From NCBI RefSeq assembly GCF_040907265.1, contig NZ_JBFOHP010000002.1, forward strand, positions 2,566,501 through 2,630,500: DNA of 64,000 nt. Reading direction: 5' to 3'. The position numbers and the translations under genes are program-made. The notes beneath the pieces were generated by a model, which saw nothing but the letters and a program-made list of their open reading frames with translations, had not been told where the DNA came from and did not search any database. Below, piece after piece: positions 23,745 to 32,295 of this stretch (its first letter is position 1; every line of letters starts with the position of its first letter). This DNA comes from Streptomyces sclerotialus (GTDB taxonomy: Bacteria; Actinomycetota; Actinomycetes; Streptomycetales; Streptomycetaceae).

Positions 23745-24602
23745 TCAGGCGTGCACGGCCGGCTCCCGGTACCGCGGCCCGAGCACCACCGCCTGGGCGG
23801 CCGCCGCCAGTTCCCGCCGGTCCCGCCCGGCCGAGGGCAGCGGCGCGTGCACCGTGACCCGGGCGGTGAGCCCGCCCGCCGCGAGCACCCGGCGCAGCGA
23901 GGAGGCCAGGTCCTCCTCGCCGACGAAGGAGGCCACCGTGGAGGGCGCGCCGTGCTGGAGGTACCGGACGGTGACCGGCCGCACCGGCGCGCCCGCGTCG
24001 ATCGCCGCCTGGAACGTGGCGCGCCGGAACACCCCGGCGGTCGCCGAACACCACGTCGTGGCCTGCGGGAAGACCACCACCGAGCGGCCGTCGCGCAGCG
24101 CCGCCGCGAGGTCGGCCACCGCGAGCGGCAGGGCGCGCGGGCTGCCCCGGTCGAGGAAGCGGGTACCGGCGCGCCGGGCGAGCGGGCCCATGACGGGCCA
24201 GCCGGCGACCTCGCGCTTGGCGAGCATGGGGACCGGCTCGACGGCGAGCAGCGCGAGGATGTCCAGCCAGGAGATGTGGTTGACGACGACGAGCGTGCCG
24301 GTCCGGCGCGCCCCGCCGGCTTCCTCCGCCGCGACGGTCAGCAGCGGGCCGTCGTGTGCCAGCGCCACGCCGAGCGCCCCGAGTGCGGCGCGCGCGTGCC
24401 GCCGCAGCCGGCCGGGCTCGGCGAGCCGGTCGCGGTCGGCGGCGGCCCGCAGCAGCACGTGGGCGAAGGAGGCGGCACGGCGTGCGGTCCCGGCGAGCGG
24501 CACCCGGGGCGCGCCGTGGGCGATGCATCCGGACGTACAGGTGGAGAAGGTGTCCCAGACACCGGGCCGTACGGTGCCGGGCGCCGCGGCCTGGGCGCTC
24601 AC
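23745..24602 (-). CDS. PlsC-type 1-acylglycerol acyltransferase, probably OlsA
   Basis: A 285-residue lysophosphatidate-type acyltransferase. The catalytic HX4D is NHISWLD, and the later VVVFPQAT and GAPVRPV match the family's FPEGT and hydrophobic motifs. In this version the usual Glu of FPEGT is Gln. GTG at 24602 overlaps the upstream gene's stop by 4 bp. Its coupling to an OlsB-like GNAT points to the second acylation of ornithine lipids rather than phosphatidic acid synthesis. Confidence 0.8.
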   Translation of the reverse strand: MSAQAAAPGTVRPGVWDTFSTCTSGCIAHGAPRVPLAGTARRAASFAHVLLRAAADRDRLAEPGRLRRHARAALGALGVALAHDGPLLTVAAEEAGGARRTGTLVVVNHISWLDILALLAVEPVPMLAKREVAGWPVMGPLARRAGTRFLDRGSPRALPLAVADLAAALRDGRSVVVFPQATTWCSATAGVFRRATFQAAIDAGAPVRPVTVRYLQHGAPSTVASFVGEEDLASSLRRVLAAGGLTARVTVHAPLPSAGRDRRELAAAAQAVVLGPRYREPAVHA

Positions 24603-25390
24603 CGCTGGTCGCCCAGGAAGAACCGCCGGTACCGGTCGCTGAGCCGGTCCATGTCGAGCACGACGAAGAAATCGGCCACGTCGAACTCCGGGTCGTGCGC
24701 GGGGGCCCCGCACACCCAGGCGCCCACCCGCAGGTAGCCCCTGAGCAGGGGCGGCAGTTGCGCGTAGGCGACGGCACCGGCCGCGGCGGAGGCGGTGCCC
24801 GCGTCCGGCAGCCAGGGGCGGTGCGGCCGTACGCGCAGTTCTTCGGGGGCGGCGTGCTTGGTCCGGCCCAGTTCCCATGCGGCCCGGGCGCACCGCCCGC
24901 CGTCGGCGAGCGGTACGGACGCGCAGCCGGCGAGGTAGCGGTGGCCGGACAGCAGGGTGTAGCGGGCGAGCGCCGCCCACATCTGGTTGATGACGGCACC
25001 GGTGCGGTGGTCGGGATGGACGCAGGAGCGGCCGGCCTCGATCAGCGAGGGGCGCAGCGCGTCCAGGGCCGAGAGGTCGAACTCGCCGTCCGAGTAAAGG
25101 CGTTCGCTGCGTCCGGGCGGCAGCAGCCGGTAGGTGCCGACCACGTCGCCCGTGGCGGTTTCGGTCACGATCAGGTGGTCCGCGAGGTCGTCGTGGTCGT
25201 CGATGTCGTGGCCGGGCAGCGGGGAGTGCAGCGTGGCGCCCAGCTCCTCGCCGAAGACCTGGTGGCGCAGCCGCTGCGCGGCGCGGATCTGCGCGGTGGA
25301 GTCGGCGATGGCGGTGGTGTACGCGGCGGGGACGTGCGGGGTGGGGTGGGGTTGCGGGTACGGGGTCGTCGTCGGAAGAGATGTGGACAT
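24599..25390 (-). CDS. GNAT-fold N-acyltransferase, probably ornithine N-acyltransferase (OlsB)
   Basis: A 263-residue protein of the hemolysin/OlsB GNAT family. The region LYSDGEFDLSALDALRPSLIEAGRSCVHPDHRTGAVINQMWAALARY has the conserved ExGRSCVHPDxR signature. OlsB moves a hydroxyacyl chain from ACP to ornithine, giving lyso-ornithine lipid, which the coupled PlsC-like enzyme finishes. The ATG at 25390 was chosen because the upstream extension is Arg/Pro-rich. Ornithine lipids are phosphate-free membrane lipids, so phosphate control is plausible but not seen. Confidence 0.8.
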   Translation of the reverse strand: MSTSLPTTTPYPQPHPTPHVPAAYTTAIADSTAQIRAAQRLRHQVFGEELGATLHSPLPGHDIDDHDDLADHLIVTETATGDVVGTYRLLPPGRSERLYSDGEFDLSALDALRPSLIEAGRSCVHPDHRTGAVINQMWAALARYTLLSGHRYLAGCASVPLADGGRCARAAWELGRTKHAAPEELRVRPHRPWLPDAGTASAAAGAVAYAQLPPLLRGYLRVGAWVCGAPAHDPEFDVADFFVVLDMDRLSDRYRRFFLGDQR

Positions 25391-25700
25391 GACAGCTCCG
25401 ATCCGGGTGAGCGGGGTCCGCCCGGCCGACTGTCCTCCCGCCCGCCGTCCCGTCGCGTGAAGCCCAGGAGGAGCGCGGGTAAGAAACCGCCGAACACTGG
25501 CCCCGAAGGGCCGGGGCAACGCCCGGCGCCGAAGCCACGTGGGCGTCCGGACGTACGCCCGCCCCCTTTCACTCCACTGGCTCACACCAGCGACATTCGG
25601 CGCGTTCTGGTCGTATCAACATCCTTGGTTACGAGCTGATCGGCCGTTAGCGTTTCCCCTCGCACGTAACCGTTGATACTGCCGAGCAGTGGGGGCATGC
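25391..25700. promoter_or_regulatory. Divergent promoter region with nested inverted repeats
   Basis: The 310-bp gap between olsB and the GH89 gene has no supported ORF. It carries a two-tier inverted repeat: TATCAAC (25614-25620) pairs with GTTGATA (25672-25678), and GGTTACG (25627-25633) pairs with CGTAACC (25665-25671). The second repeat element ends 23 bp before the GH89 start. The arms are A/T-richer than the background, typical of operators. The part from 25391 to about 25600 shows nothing else clear. Confidence 0.5.
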
Positions 25701-28700
25701 GTGAGCCACGTCACTAGACGCAACGTGTTGGGTACCGCCGGCGCCCTGGGTGTCACCGCCGCGATCGGCGGGCATACCCCCGCCATGGCCGCCTCCGCCG
25801 TACCGGAGCCGGCGCGCCCCGCGGGCCCGACGGGCCGCGCACCCCTCGCAGCTCCCTTCGACACCGCACCCGCGCGCGCCGCGCTCCAGCGCCTCCTCCC
25901 CCAGCACGCCGATCAGTTCCGCCTCACCCCCCAGAAGCGGGCCGCCGGTACCTCCGAGCGGTTCCGCGTCACCGGCGCCCCCGGCCGCATCGAGGTCACC
26001 GGCACCAGCCCGGCCGCGATGCTGACCGGCGTCAACTGGTACCTGAAGTACGTCTGCCAGGCCCACATCTCCTGGGCCGGCGAACAGCTGGACCTGCCGG
26101 CGAAGCTGCCCGCACCCAAGAGCCCGCTGGAGCGTTCCACCGCGCTGGCCCACCGCTTCGCGCTCAACGACACGCACGACGGGTACACCGCGCCGTACGC
26201 CGACTGGCGCAGCTGGGAACGGATGATCGACGTCCTGGCGCTGCACGGCGTGAACGAGGTGCTGGTCACAACCGGTTCCGAGGCCGTGTACCACCGGGTG
26301 CTCAAGGACTTCGGATACTCCGACGCCGAGGCACGGGCCTGGCTGCCCGCGCCGACCCACCAGCCGTGGTGGCTGCTGCAGAACATGAGCGGCTACGGCG
26401 GCCCGGTCAGCAAGGAGCTGCTCGCCAAGCGCACCGACCTCGGCCGCCGGATCGCCGAGCGGCTGCGGTCGCTGGGGATGCACCCGGTGCTGCCGGGCTA
26501 CTTCGGGACCGTCCCGGACGGTTTCGTGAAGCGCAATCCCGGCGCCAAGGTCGTCCCGCAGGGCAACTGGGCGGGCCTGAAGCGGCCGGACTGGCTGGAC
26601 CCGCGTACGCCGGTCTTCGCGAAGGTGGCACGGTCCTTCTACCGCCACCAGAAGGAGATCTTCGGCACCGTCCGGCACTTCAAGATGGACCTGCTGCACG
26701 AGGGCGGCAACCCCGGCGACGTACCGGTGCCGGCCGCGGCGAAGGCCGTGGAGCGGGCGATGCTGGCCGCGCACAAGGACGCCGTCTGGGTGATCCTCGG
26801 CTGGCAGGAGAATCCGCGGCGCGACCTGCTGGACGCCGTCGACCACCGGCACATGCTGATCGTGGACGGCCTCTCGGACCTGGAGACGGTTCAGGACCGG
26901 GAGAAGGACTGGGGCGACGTGCCGTACGCCTTCGGCACCATCCCGAACTTCGGCGGCCGGACGACCATAGGGGCCAAGACCCACATGTGGGCCGAACGGT
27001 TCACGAAGTGGCGGGACAAGAAGGGCAGCAAGCTCGTCGGCACGGCGTACATGGCCGAGGCCGCCGAGCGGGACCCGGCCGCGTTCGAGCTCTTCAGCGA
27101 GCTGGCGTGGCGGGACGAGGCGGTGGACCGCGCCGCGTGGTTCGACGGATACGCGGACGCGCGGTACGGCGGCCGGGACGCCAGGGCGCGGGCGGCGTTC
27201 GCGGCGCTGCGGGAGAGCACGTACGAGATCAGCAGCAAGGACGGCCGGCCGCACGACTCGGTCTTCGCGGCGCGCCCGTCGCTGTCGGCCCGGTCCGGCA
27301 CGCACTACGCCACCCACACCCCCGCGTTCGACCTGGCGCGGTTCGACGTCGCGTTCGCCGCGCTGCTGGGCGTCCGGCCCGCACTGCGGAACAGCGACGC
27401 CTACCGGCTGGACCTGACCGACTGGGCCCGGCAGGCGCTGGCGAACCGTTCCTGGCAGCTGATCCCCCAGCTCCAGGAGGCCTACACACGCAAGGACCTC
27501 GCCGCCTTCCGCGCCCTCGCCAGGCTCTGGCTCCAGCTGATGCGGCTGAGCGAGGAGATGACCGGCGCCCACCGGCACTTCCTCCTCGGCCCCTGGCTGG
27601 ACGCCGCCAAGCGGATGGCGGCCGACGACAAGGAGGCCGCGCAGCTGGAGCGCACCGCACGGGTGCTGATCACGACCTGGGCGGACCGGCCCACCGCGGA
27701 CGGCGGGAAACTCGCCAACTACGCCAACCGCGACTGGCAGGGCCTCATCGGCGACTTCCACCTCCCGCAGTGGCAGCGGTACCTGGACGAGCTGGAGGAC
27801 GCGCTCGCCGCCGGCCGGAAGCCGAAGACCTTCGACTGGTACGCCATCGAGGAGCCGTGGACCCGCGAGCGCAAGGACTACCCGCTGCGGCCCACCACGG
27901 ACGCCTACCGCACCGCCCGGAAGGTGCACGACGTGCTGGCCAAGGCGCCGTACCAGGGCCGGGTCCTCGTCAGCGCGGCACCGGCCGCCATGGAGCCCGG
28001 CGGCTCGACCACGCTCACCGCGACCCTGCACAACCTCAGCGGGCTGCGGGACACCGGCCGGGTGGACTTCGCGCTGAGCGGGCTGGACGCCGAGGACCGC
28101 GGTCCCGTCTCCCTCCCGTCGATACCGGCCGGCGGCAAGGGAGACGTCGACTGGCGGGTCGCGGCACCCGCCGAGCCCCTGACGTCGCCGCTCAAGCCGA
28201 TGCCGTACGAACTGACGGTGAGTTACGGGCCGAAGGGCGAGACGGCGGTCTCGACGGTGCGCACGGGGTCGCTCTTCGTGGCCGGACCGCTGGACGACGA
28301 CCTGCGCACGGTCACCACCAACGAGGCGGTTTTCGGTCAGCTCGACGGGCGGTTCGCCATCGACGGGGCCGGCGCCGACCTGTGGAAGGCCACCGCCGAG
28401 TTCGGTGCCGTCTACCGCGCGGGCGCGCTGCGCGCGGGCGGCTCGGTGACGGTGAAGGTCACCGAACAGACGGCCACCGGGCCCTGGGCACGCGCCGGCA
28501 TCGTCGTGCGCAACGACCTGGGGAAAGCGGGCTCGACGGGGTTCGTGAACCTCTCCGTCACCCCGGCCAACGGTGTCGCGCTGTCCTACGACACCGACGG
28601 CGACGGCACCCTGGACCGGTACGAGCGGGTCACGGGCGTCAAGGCGCCGGTGACGCTGCGGCTCTCGCGGGAAGCGGGCGGCACGTTCAAGGGCGAGTAC

Positions 28701-28853
28701 TCCACGGACGACGGCACCACCTGGCGCGCCGTCGCCACCGCCACCGTGCCCGGCGCGGCCGACGCGCAGGACGCCGGCCTGCACATGTCGGCGGCCAACG
28801 GAGGCTCGGAGGCCCGCGGCCGGGTGGAGTTCAGCGACTGGCGTACCGACTGA
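25701..28853 (+). CDS. Secreted alpha-N-acetylglucosaminidase (GH89)
   Basis: A protein of about 1050 residues that removes terminal alpha-GlcNAc from glycans. A Tat signal lies at the N-terminus (TRRNVLGTAGALGVTAAIGG, cleavage near AMA-A). The GH89 core is clear: AAMLTGVNWYLKYVCQAHISW, LPGYFGTVP, DLLHEGGNPGDV and AKTHMWAERF, with acidic residues of these motifs as catalytic candidates. After about residue 760 come a beta-rich CARDB/NPCBM-like domain and a C-terminal LamG/DUF1349-like sandwich. GTG at 25701 is preferred because GGGGG stands 5 nt ahead; a GTG at 25689 is also in frame. Human NAGLU is the same family. Confidence 0.9.
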   Translation: MSHVTRRNVLGTAGALGVTAAIGGHTPAMAASAVPEPARPAGPTGRAPLAAPFDTAPARAALQRLLPQHADQFRLTPQKRAAGTSERFRVTGAPGRIEVTGTSPAAMLTGVNWYLKYVCQAHISWAGEQLDLPAKLPAPKSPLERSTALAHRFALNDTHDGYTAPYADWRSWERMIDVLALHGVNEVLVTTGSEAVYHRVLKDFGYSDAEARAWLPAPTHQPWWLLQNMSGYGGPVSKELLAKRTDLGRRIAERLRSLGMHPVLPGYFGTVPDGFVKRNPGAKVVPQGNWAGLKRPDWLDPRTPVFAKVARSFYRHQKEIFGTVRHFKMDLLHEGGNPGDVPVPAAAKAVERAMLAAHKDAVWVILGWQENPRRDLLDAVDHRHMLIVDGLSDLETVQDREKDWGDVPYAFGTIPNFGGRTTIGAKTHMWAERFTKWRDKKGSKLVGTAYMAEAAERDPAAFELFSELAWRDEAVDRAAWFDGYADARYGGRDARARAAFAALRESTYEISSKDGRPHDSVFAARPSLSARSGTHYATHTPAFDLARFDVAFAALLGVRPALRNSDAYRLDLTDWARQALANRSWQLIPQLQEAYTRKDLAAFRALARLWLQLMRLSEEMTGAHRHFLLGPWLDAAKRMAADDKEAAQLERTARVLITTWADRPTADGGKLANYANRDWQGLIGDFHLPQWQRYLDELEDALAAGRKPKTFDWYAIEEPWTRERKDYPLRPTTDAYRTARKVHDVLAKAPYQGRVLVSAAPAAMEPGGSTTLTATLHNLSGLRDTGRVDFALSGLDAEDRGPVSLPSIPAGGKGDVDWRVAAPAEPLTSPLKPMPYELTVSYGPKGETAVSTVRTGSLFVAGPLDDDLRTVTTNEAVFGQLDGRFAIDGAGADLWKATAEFGAVYRAGALRAGGSVTVKVTEQTATGPWARAGIVVRNDLGKAGSTGFVNLSVTPANGVALSYDTDGDGTLDRYERVTGVKAPVTLRLSREAGGTFKGEYSTDDGTTWRAVATATVPGAADAQDAGLHMSAANGGSEARGRVEFSDWRTD

Positions 28854-28874
28854 CCGGCCGGCCACGGCACGGTG

Positions 28875-28909
28875 ACGACCCCGGACGGCGGAACACTGTC
28901 CGGGGTCGT
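28875..28909 (+). terminator. Terminator of the GH89 gene
   Basis: A perfect 12-bp stem, ACGACCCCGGAC with its complement (28875-28886 and 28898-28909), with an 11-nt loop and partial TT after it; 22 bp past the stop. Confidence 0.85.
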
Positions 28910-28987
28910 TCGCACGCTCCCCGTGACCGGCCCGCGCGGCGTACGCTGACCTCCGTACCGACCGGGCTATCGCGAGGAGAGCACCGC

Positions 28988-29224
28988 ATGAGCGCCGCAG
29001 CTGAGAAGGAGTGGCTCTACGCCCTCGACATCTCCGACGCCGTCTGGCAGCGCGCCCCCGGCGACGCCGAGGAGGCCGTGGAGATCGCGTTCCTGGAGCG
29101 CGGTGCCGTGGCGATGCGCAATTCCACCGACCCCGACGTGGTGCTGCGGTACACCGAGGGCGAGTGGCGCGCCTTCGTCCTGGGCGCCCGGGACGGCGAG
29201 TTCGACCTCGACCGGCAGCACTGA
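28988..29224 (+). CDS. DUF397 family small protein
   Basis: A 78-residue protein with the DUF397 pattern: EVAIAFLERGAVAMRNSTDPDVVLRYTEGEWRAFVLGARDGEFDL. DUF397 proteins are abundant in streptomycetes and usually sit beside an XRE regulator as a Bld-type antitoxin-like pair. Here no XRE gene is adjacent, so it is a solo copy. GGAGAG precedes the ATG. Confidence 0.85.
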   Translation: MSAAAEKEWLYALDISDAVWQRAPGDAEEAVEIAFLERGAVAMRNSTDPDVVLRYTEGEWRAFVLGARDGEFDLDRQH

Positions 29225-29278
29225 GCAAGCGTCCGGTGGCCGAAGTGACCATCCCATGAATCACTCGTTCTACGGAAC

Positions 29279-31264
29279 GTGGAACAGCAGCAGGCGATAA
29301 CTCCGCCACCGGACCGCACCTCCCCGCTCGGCGTCATCGACGTCGAGCAGGCGGAAGCCGCACTCGTGGAGCACTACCCCCGGCTGGTGCGGCTGGCCTA
29401 TCTGGTGCTGCCGCCCCGGCTCGGCCGCAACCGCCGGGTGCTCACCGCGCACGCCGTCACCCAGCGGGCGCTGCCCCGGCACCGCACCGCCGCCGAGGAG
29501 ACCGTACTGCCCGCGCAGCGCCCCGGTGACGGGCGGCCCGGCCCGGACCCGGGATACGCCTTCGTGCGGCAGCGGGTGCTGCGCGCGGCGCTCGCCGCCG
29601 ACCGTCCGGCGCTGCGCTTCGGGCGCCGGCGGCTGCCGCTCCCCCCGCTCCCGCCGCTGCTCCCCCAGGTGTGGGGGCTGCGGCTCTTCCCGCGCTCGGG
29701 CGGTGCCGACGAACTCGCCCTGGACCAGGCCCTGTCGGCCCTGTCCGCGCCGGCCCGCGCGGCGTACGCGCTGCGCGGCCTGGAGGGCATGGACGACCGC
29801 GAGGTGCGGCGCGTCCTGGCGGCGGCGGGCGTGCCGGAGCCGCGCGACGCGTCGGCCGAGGCGGCGGGCGCCGCGGCCCCTGCGGGCAGCCGGGACGGAT
29901 CGCTGCTGGACTCCGCCGAGTTCGACCCCTGTTCGCTCCAGGCGCGGCCGACGGACCTGATCCGGCGGCGGCAGCACGTGCGGGCCGTGCTGGCGGCGGT
30001 CGTCGCGGCGGTGGTGTGCGGGGCGCTGCTGGCCCTGCCGGGCGACGGCTGGGGCCGGGACGGCGCCGCGGCTCCCCCGTACGCCCGTAACGCGGCGGCC
30101 GAAGCGGCCCTGGACCCACGCAAGTTGACCCGCGTTCCCGAGGACGCCTGGCGGACCGCGGTCCGTACGGACTTCTCGGCCTGGCCGGCGCGCGGCGCCC
30201 GGGTCCACGACACGGCCCTGCTGCGCCGCGCGCTGGCGGCCTGGGCGCGTCCCGGCGGCCGGGTGCAGGTCTCCGCGACGCCCGGCACACCGGCCGGACC
30301 CGCGGCGGGGCCGGCGCAGCTGCTGTACGCGGGCGAGGTGGACCGGACGGCCGTGGTGCTGCTGTACGACGGGCTGCGCGTGGTGCGGTACGCGGAGTCG
30401 GCGGACGGGCCGGGCGGCGGCGCGGCACTGGACCTCGCGCGCACGGACGGCGCCGGCCCGGCCGGTGCCGCGGCGCTGGTGGTCAGCCGCACGGACGGCA
30501 ACGTCCGCTATCTGACGGCCCCTTGGGTGCGCACGGTGGAATTCGCCGACCTGGCCGGCGGCCCGGAGGAGCGGCCGGCCACGCTGCGGCGTACGGCGGA
30601 CGGGGTGACGGTCCCCGCGCCCGCACCCGCGCACGGTCCGTCCTGCACCCGCTGGCCCGCGCTGACGATGGGCGGGCAGCTCTACACCGACCTGGGCGAA
30701 CTGACCCCGGCGCGGCTGACGTACGGCGCTCCGGGGCGGGCGGCCGAGCCCGCCGGGAAGGCCGCGCTGACGGCCTGGGCGCGGACGGCCTGCCTGCTGC
30801 CGGCCGTCCGGGCGCTGGGCGTGCGGGAGGTGAACGCCTGGGAGTACGCGCGCCAGCGGCTGCCGGAGCGTGGCGGGACGGCGGCCTGGCTGTGCACCCG
30901 CGCCGAGACCTGGCGCGGGGCCGGGAGCCGGACGATGGCGCAGTTCCAGGCGCCGGTGGCGGGGGCCGGTGGCGGGCCGGGCGCGCGCCGGTATCCGCCG
31001 GGTGCGGTGGCGGCCCGCGCGGAGGGCGGCCGGGCCTGCGGGCCGCGGTCGCCGCACGCGCTGGCCGGGGTGCTGTGGAAGTCGGCGGACGGGCACTGGT
31101 GGCTGGTGGCGGCGGGCAGCCCCGAGGTGCGCGGGGTGACGGCGGGCGGCGGCGTGACCGGCCGGACGAAGGGCCGGCTGCTGGCGGTGCGTGCCGAGGC
31201 GGGTGCGCACGCGCGGCTGTCAGCCCGGCTGCCGGGCGGCGGAGGGCTGGCGGCACTGCACTGA
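29279..31264 (+). CDS. Membrane protein with degenerate sigma-factor-like N-terminus
   Basis: A 661-residue protein with a GTG start. The N-terminal 200 residues keep the outline of an ECF sigma factor: a region-2-like EHYPRLVRLAYLVLPP and a region-4-like LSALSAPARAAYALRGLEGMDDREVRRVLAAAG, but the -10 recognition helix is not evident. One membrane segment follows (about 240-260, VLAAVVAAVVCGALLALP), then a 400-residue extracytoplasmic domain with cysteines (SCTRWP, TACLLP, AWLCTR, GRACGP) that may form disulphides. I do not recognise the outer domain. The fusion suggests a membrane-tethered regulator, or a decayed sigma factor reused as an anchor. Confidence 0.65.
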   Translation: MEQQQAITPPPDRTSPLGVIDVEQAEAALVEHYPRLVRLAYLVLPPRLGRNRRVLTAHAVTQRALPRHRTAAEETVLPAQRPGDGRPGPDPGYAFVRQRVLRAALAADRPALRFGRRRLPLPPLPPLLPQVWGLRLFPRSGGADELALDQALSALSAPARAAYALRGLEGMDDREVRRVLAAAGVPEPRDASAEAAGAAAPAGSRDGSLLDSAEFDPCSLQARPTDLIRRRQHVRAVLAAVVAAVVCGALLALPGDGWGRDGAAAPPYARNAAAEAALDPRKLTRVPEDAWRTAVRTDFSAWPARGARVHDTALLRRALAAWARPGGRVQVSATPGTPAGPAAGPAQLLYAGEVDRTAVVLLYDGLRVVRYAESADGPGGGAALDLARTDGAGPAGAAALVVSRTDGNVRYLTAPWVRTVEFADLAGGPEERPATLRRTADGVTVPAPAPAHGPSCTRWPALTMGGQLYTDLGELTPARLTYGAPGRAAEPAGKAALTAWARTACLLPAVRALGVREVNAWEYARQRLPERGGTAAWLCTRAETWRGAGSRTMAQFQAPVAGAGGGPGARRYPPGAVAARAEGGRACGPRSPHALAGVLWKSADGHWWLVAAGSPEVRGVTAGGGVTGRTKGRLLAVRAEAGAHARLSARLPGGGGLAALH

Positions 31265-31376
31265 GGACGGGCGGGTGCGGGGGTCACGGGCGCGGTCCGT
31301 GGCCCCTTTCGCGTACCGGCGGGAAATCTCCTGCAAGGGGCTGTCGCTCGCACTTACTCCCCAGTACATTGACGCC

Positions 31377-32294
31377 ATGTCTAACAAGGCCTCGTTGCGG
31401 CCCGCGCCGGTCGCGTCGGAACACATCCCGCTCAAGGCCCGCAACGTCGCTTTCGACTGGGCCGCAACGCCCCTGCACTGGGTCCCGGGCGACCCGTCCA
31501 CCACGCACACCATCAACGTGCTGCACCTCCTGCTGCCGGCCGGCGAGCGCTGGTTCGTGCACGTCTACAAGCAGGTGCTGCCGTACATCCGGGACGAACG
31601 GCTGCGCGCCGACGTCATCGGGTTCATCGGCCAGGAGGCGATGCACTCGCAGGCGCACGACGACGTGCTGCCGCACCTGAAGAAGCAGGGCCTGGACCCC
31701 GCGCCGTACACCGCGCAGGTCGACTGGCTCTTCGAGAAACTGCTCGGCGACCGCACCCTGCCGCCGGGCCGGGCCCGGCAGTGGTGGCTGCTGGAGCGGG
31801 TCGCGCTGATCGCGGCGATCGAGCACTACACCGCGTTCCTCGGCGACTGGGTGCTCAACGCCGAGGCGCTGGACGCCAAGGGCGCCGACGCGACCATGCT
31901 GGACCTGCTGCGCTGGCACGGCGCCGAGGAGGTCGAGCACCGCTCGGTCGCCTTCGACCTCTTCATGCACCTCGACGGCGGCTACCGGCGCCGCACCCGC
32001 ACCTGGGCCACCGCCTTCGCCGCGCTGGTCTTCCTGTGGCAGCGCGGCGTGCGCTTCTTCATGGCCAACGACCCGACGCTGCTGGAGGGCAAGGCCTCCT
32101 TCAAGGAGTTCTTCCGCGCCGGGCGGCAGGGCGTCCTGCCGACCACCGGCGCCGTGGTCCGCACGATCCCCCAGTACCTGCACCGCGCGTACCACCCCTC
32201 GCAGTACGGCAGCACCGCACAGGCCGCCGCCTACCTCGCCGCCTCCCCCGCCGCGACGGCGGCGGAAGCCCGTACCTCCCCCGGAGCCGCCTGA
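31377..32294 (+). CDS. PF10118 'metal-dependent hydrolase' family, ferritin-like diiron protein
   Basis: A 305-residue helical protein. Metal-ligand motifs are visible: E-A-M-H-x3-H (GQEAMHSQAHDD), IEHY, and E-E-V-E-H (HGAEEVEHRSVAFD). These Glu/His spacings look like a ferritin-like diiron site rather than a hydrolase site. The gene lies 1 bp before a phthalate-dioxygenase-type reductase gene, which would supply electrons. There is no Shine-Dalgarno sequence; AGTACATT lies about 7 bp upstream of the ATG, so the message may be leaderless. An oxidase/hydroxylase role is inferred. Confidence 0.75.
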   Translation: MSNKASLRPAPVASEHIPLKARNVAFDWAATPLHWVPGDPSTTHTINVLHLLLPAGERWFVHVYKQVLPYIRDERLRADVIGFIGQEAMHSQAHDDVLPHLKKQGLDPAPYTAQVDWLFEKLLGDRTLPPGRARQWWLLERVALIAAIEHYTAFLGDWVLNAEALDAKGADATMLDLLRWHGAEEVEHRSVAFDLFMHLDGGYRRRTRTWATAFAALVFLWQRGVRFFMANDPTLLEGKASFKEFFRAGRQGVLPTTGAVVRTIPQYLHRAYHPSQYGSTAQAAAYLAASPAATAAEARTSPGAA

Positions 32295-32295
32295 C

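Noticed and set aside
23745..25538. A single 597-codon frame covering both lipid genes
   Set aside because: The N-terminal two thirds is a shadow of the OlsB gene in another frame; the true PlsC-like gene starts at the GTG at 24602 with the usual 4-bp overlap.
26366..29224. A 952-codon frame ending in DUF397
   Set aside because: Upstream of 28988 it is a low-complexity shadow of the GH89 gene.
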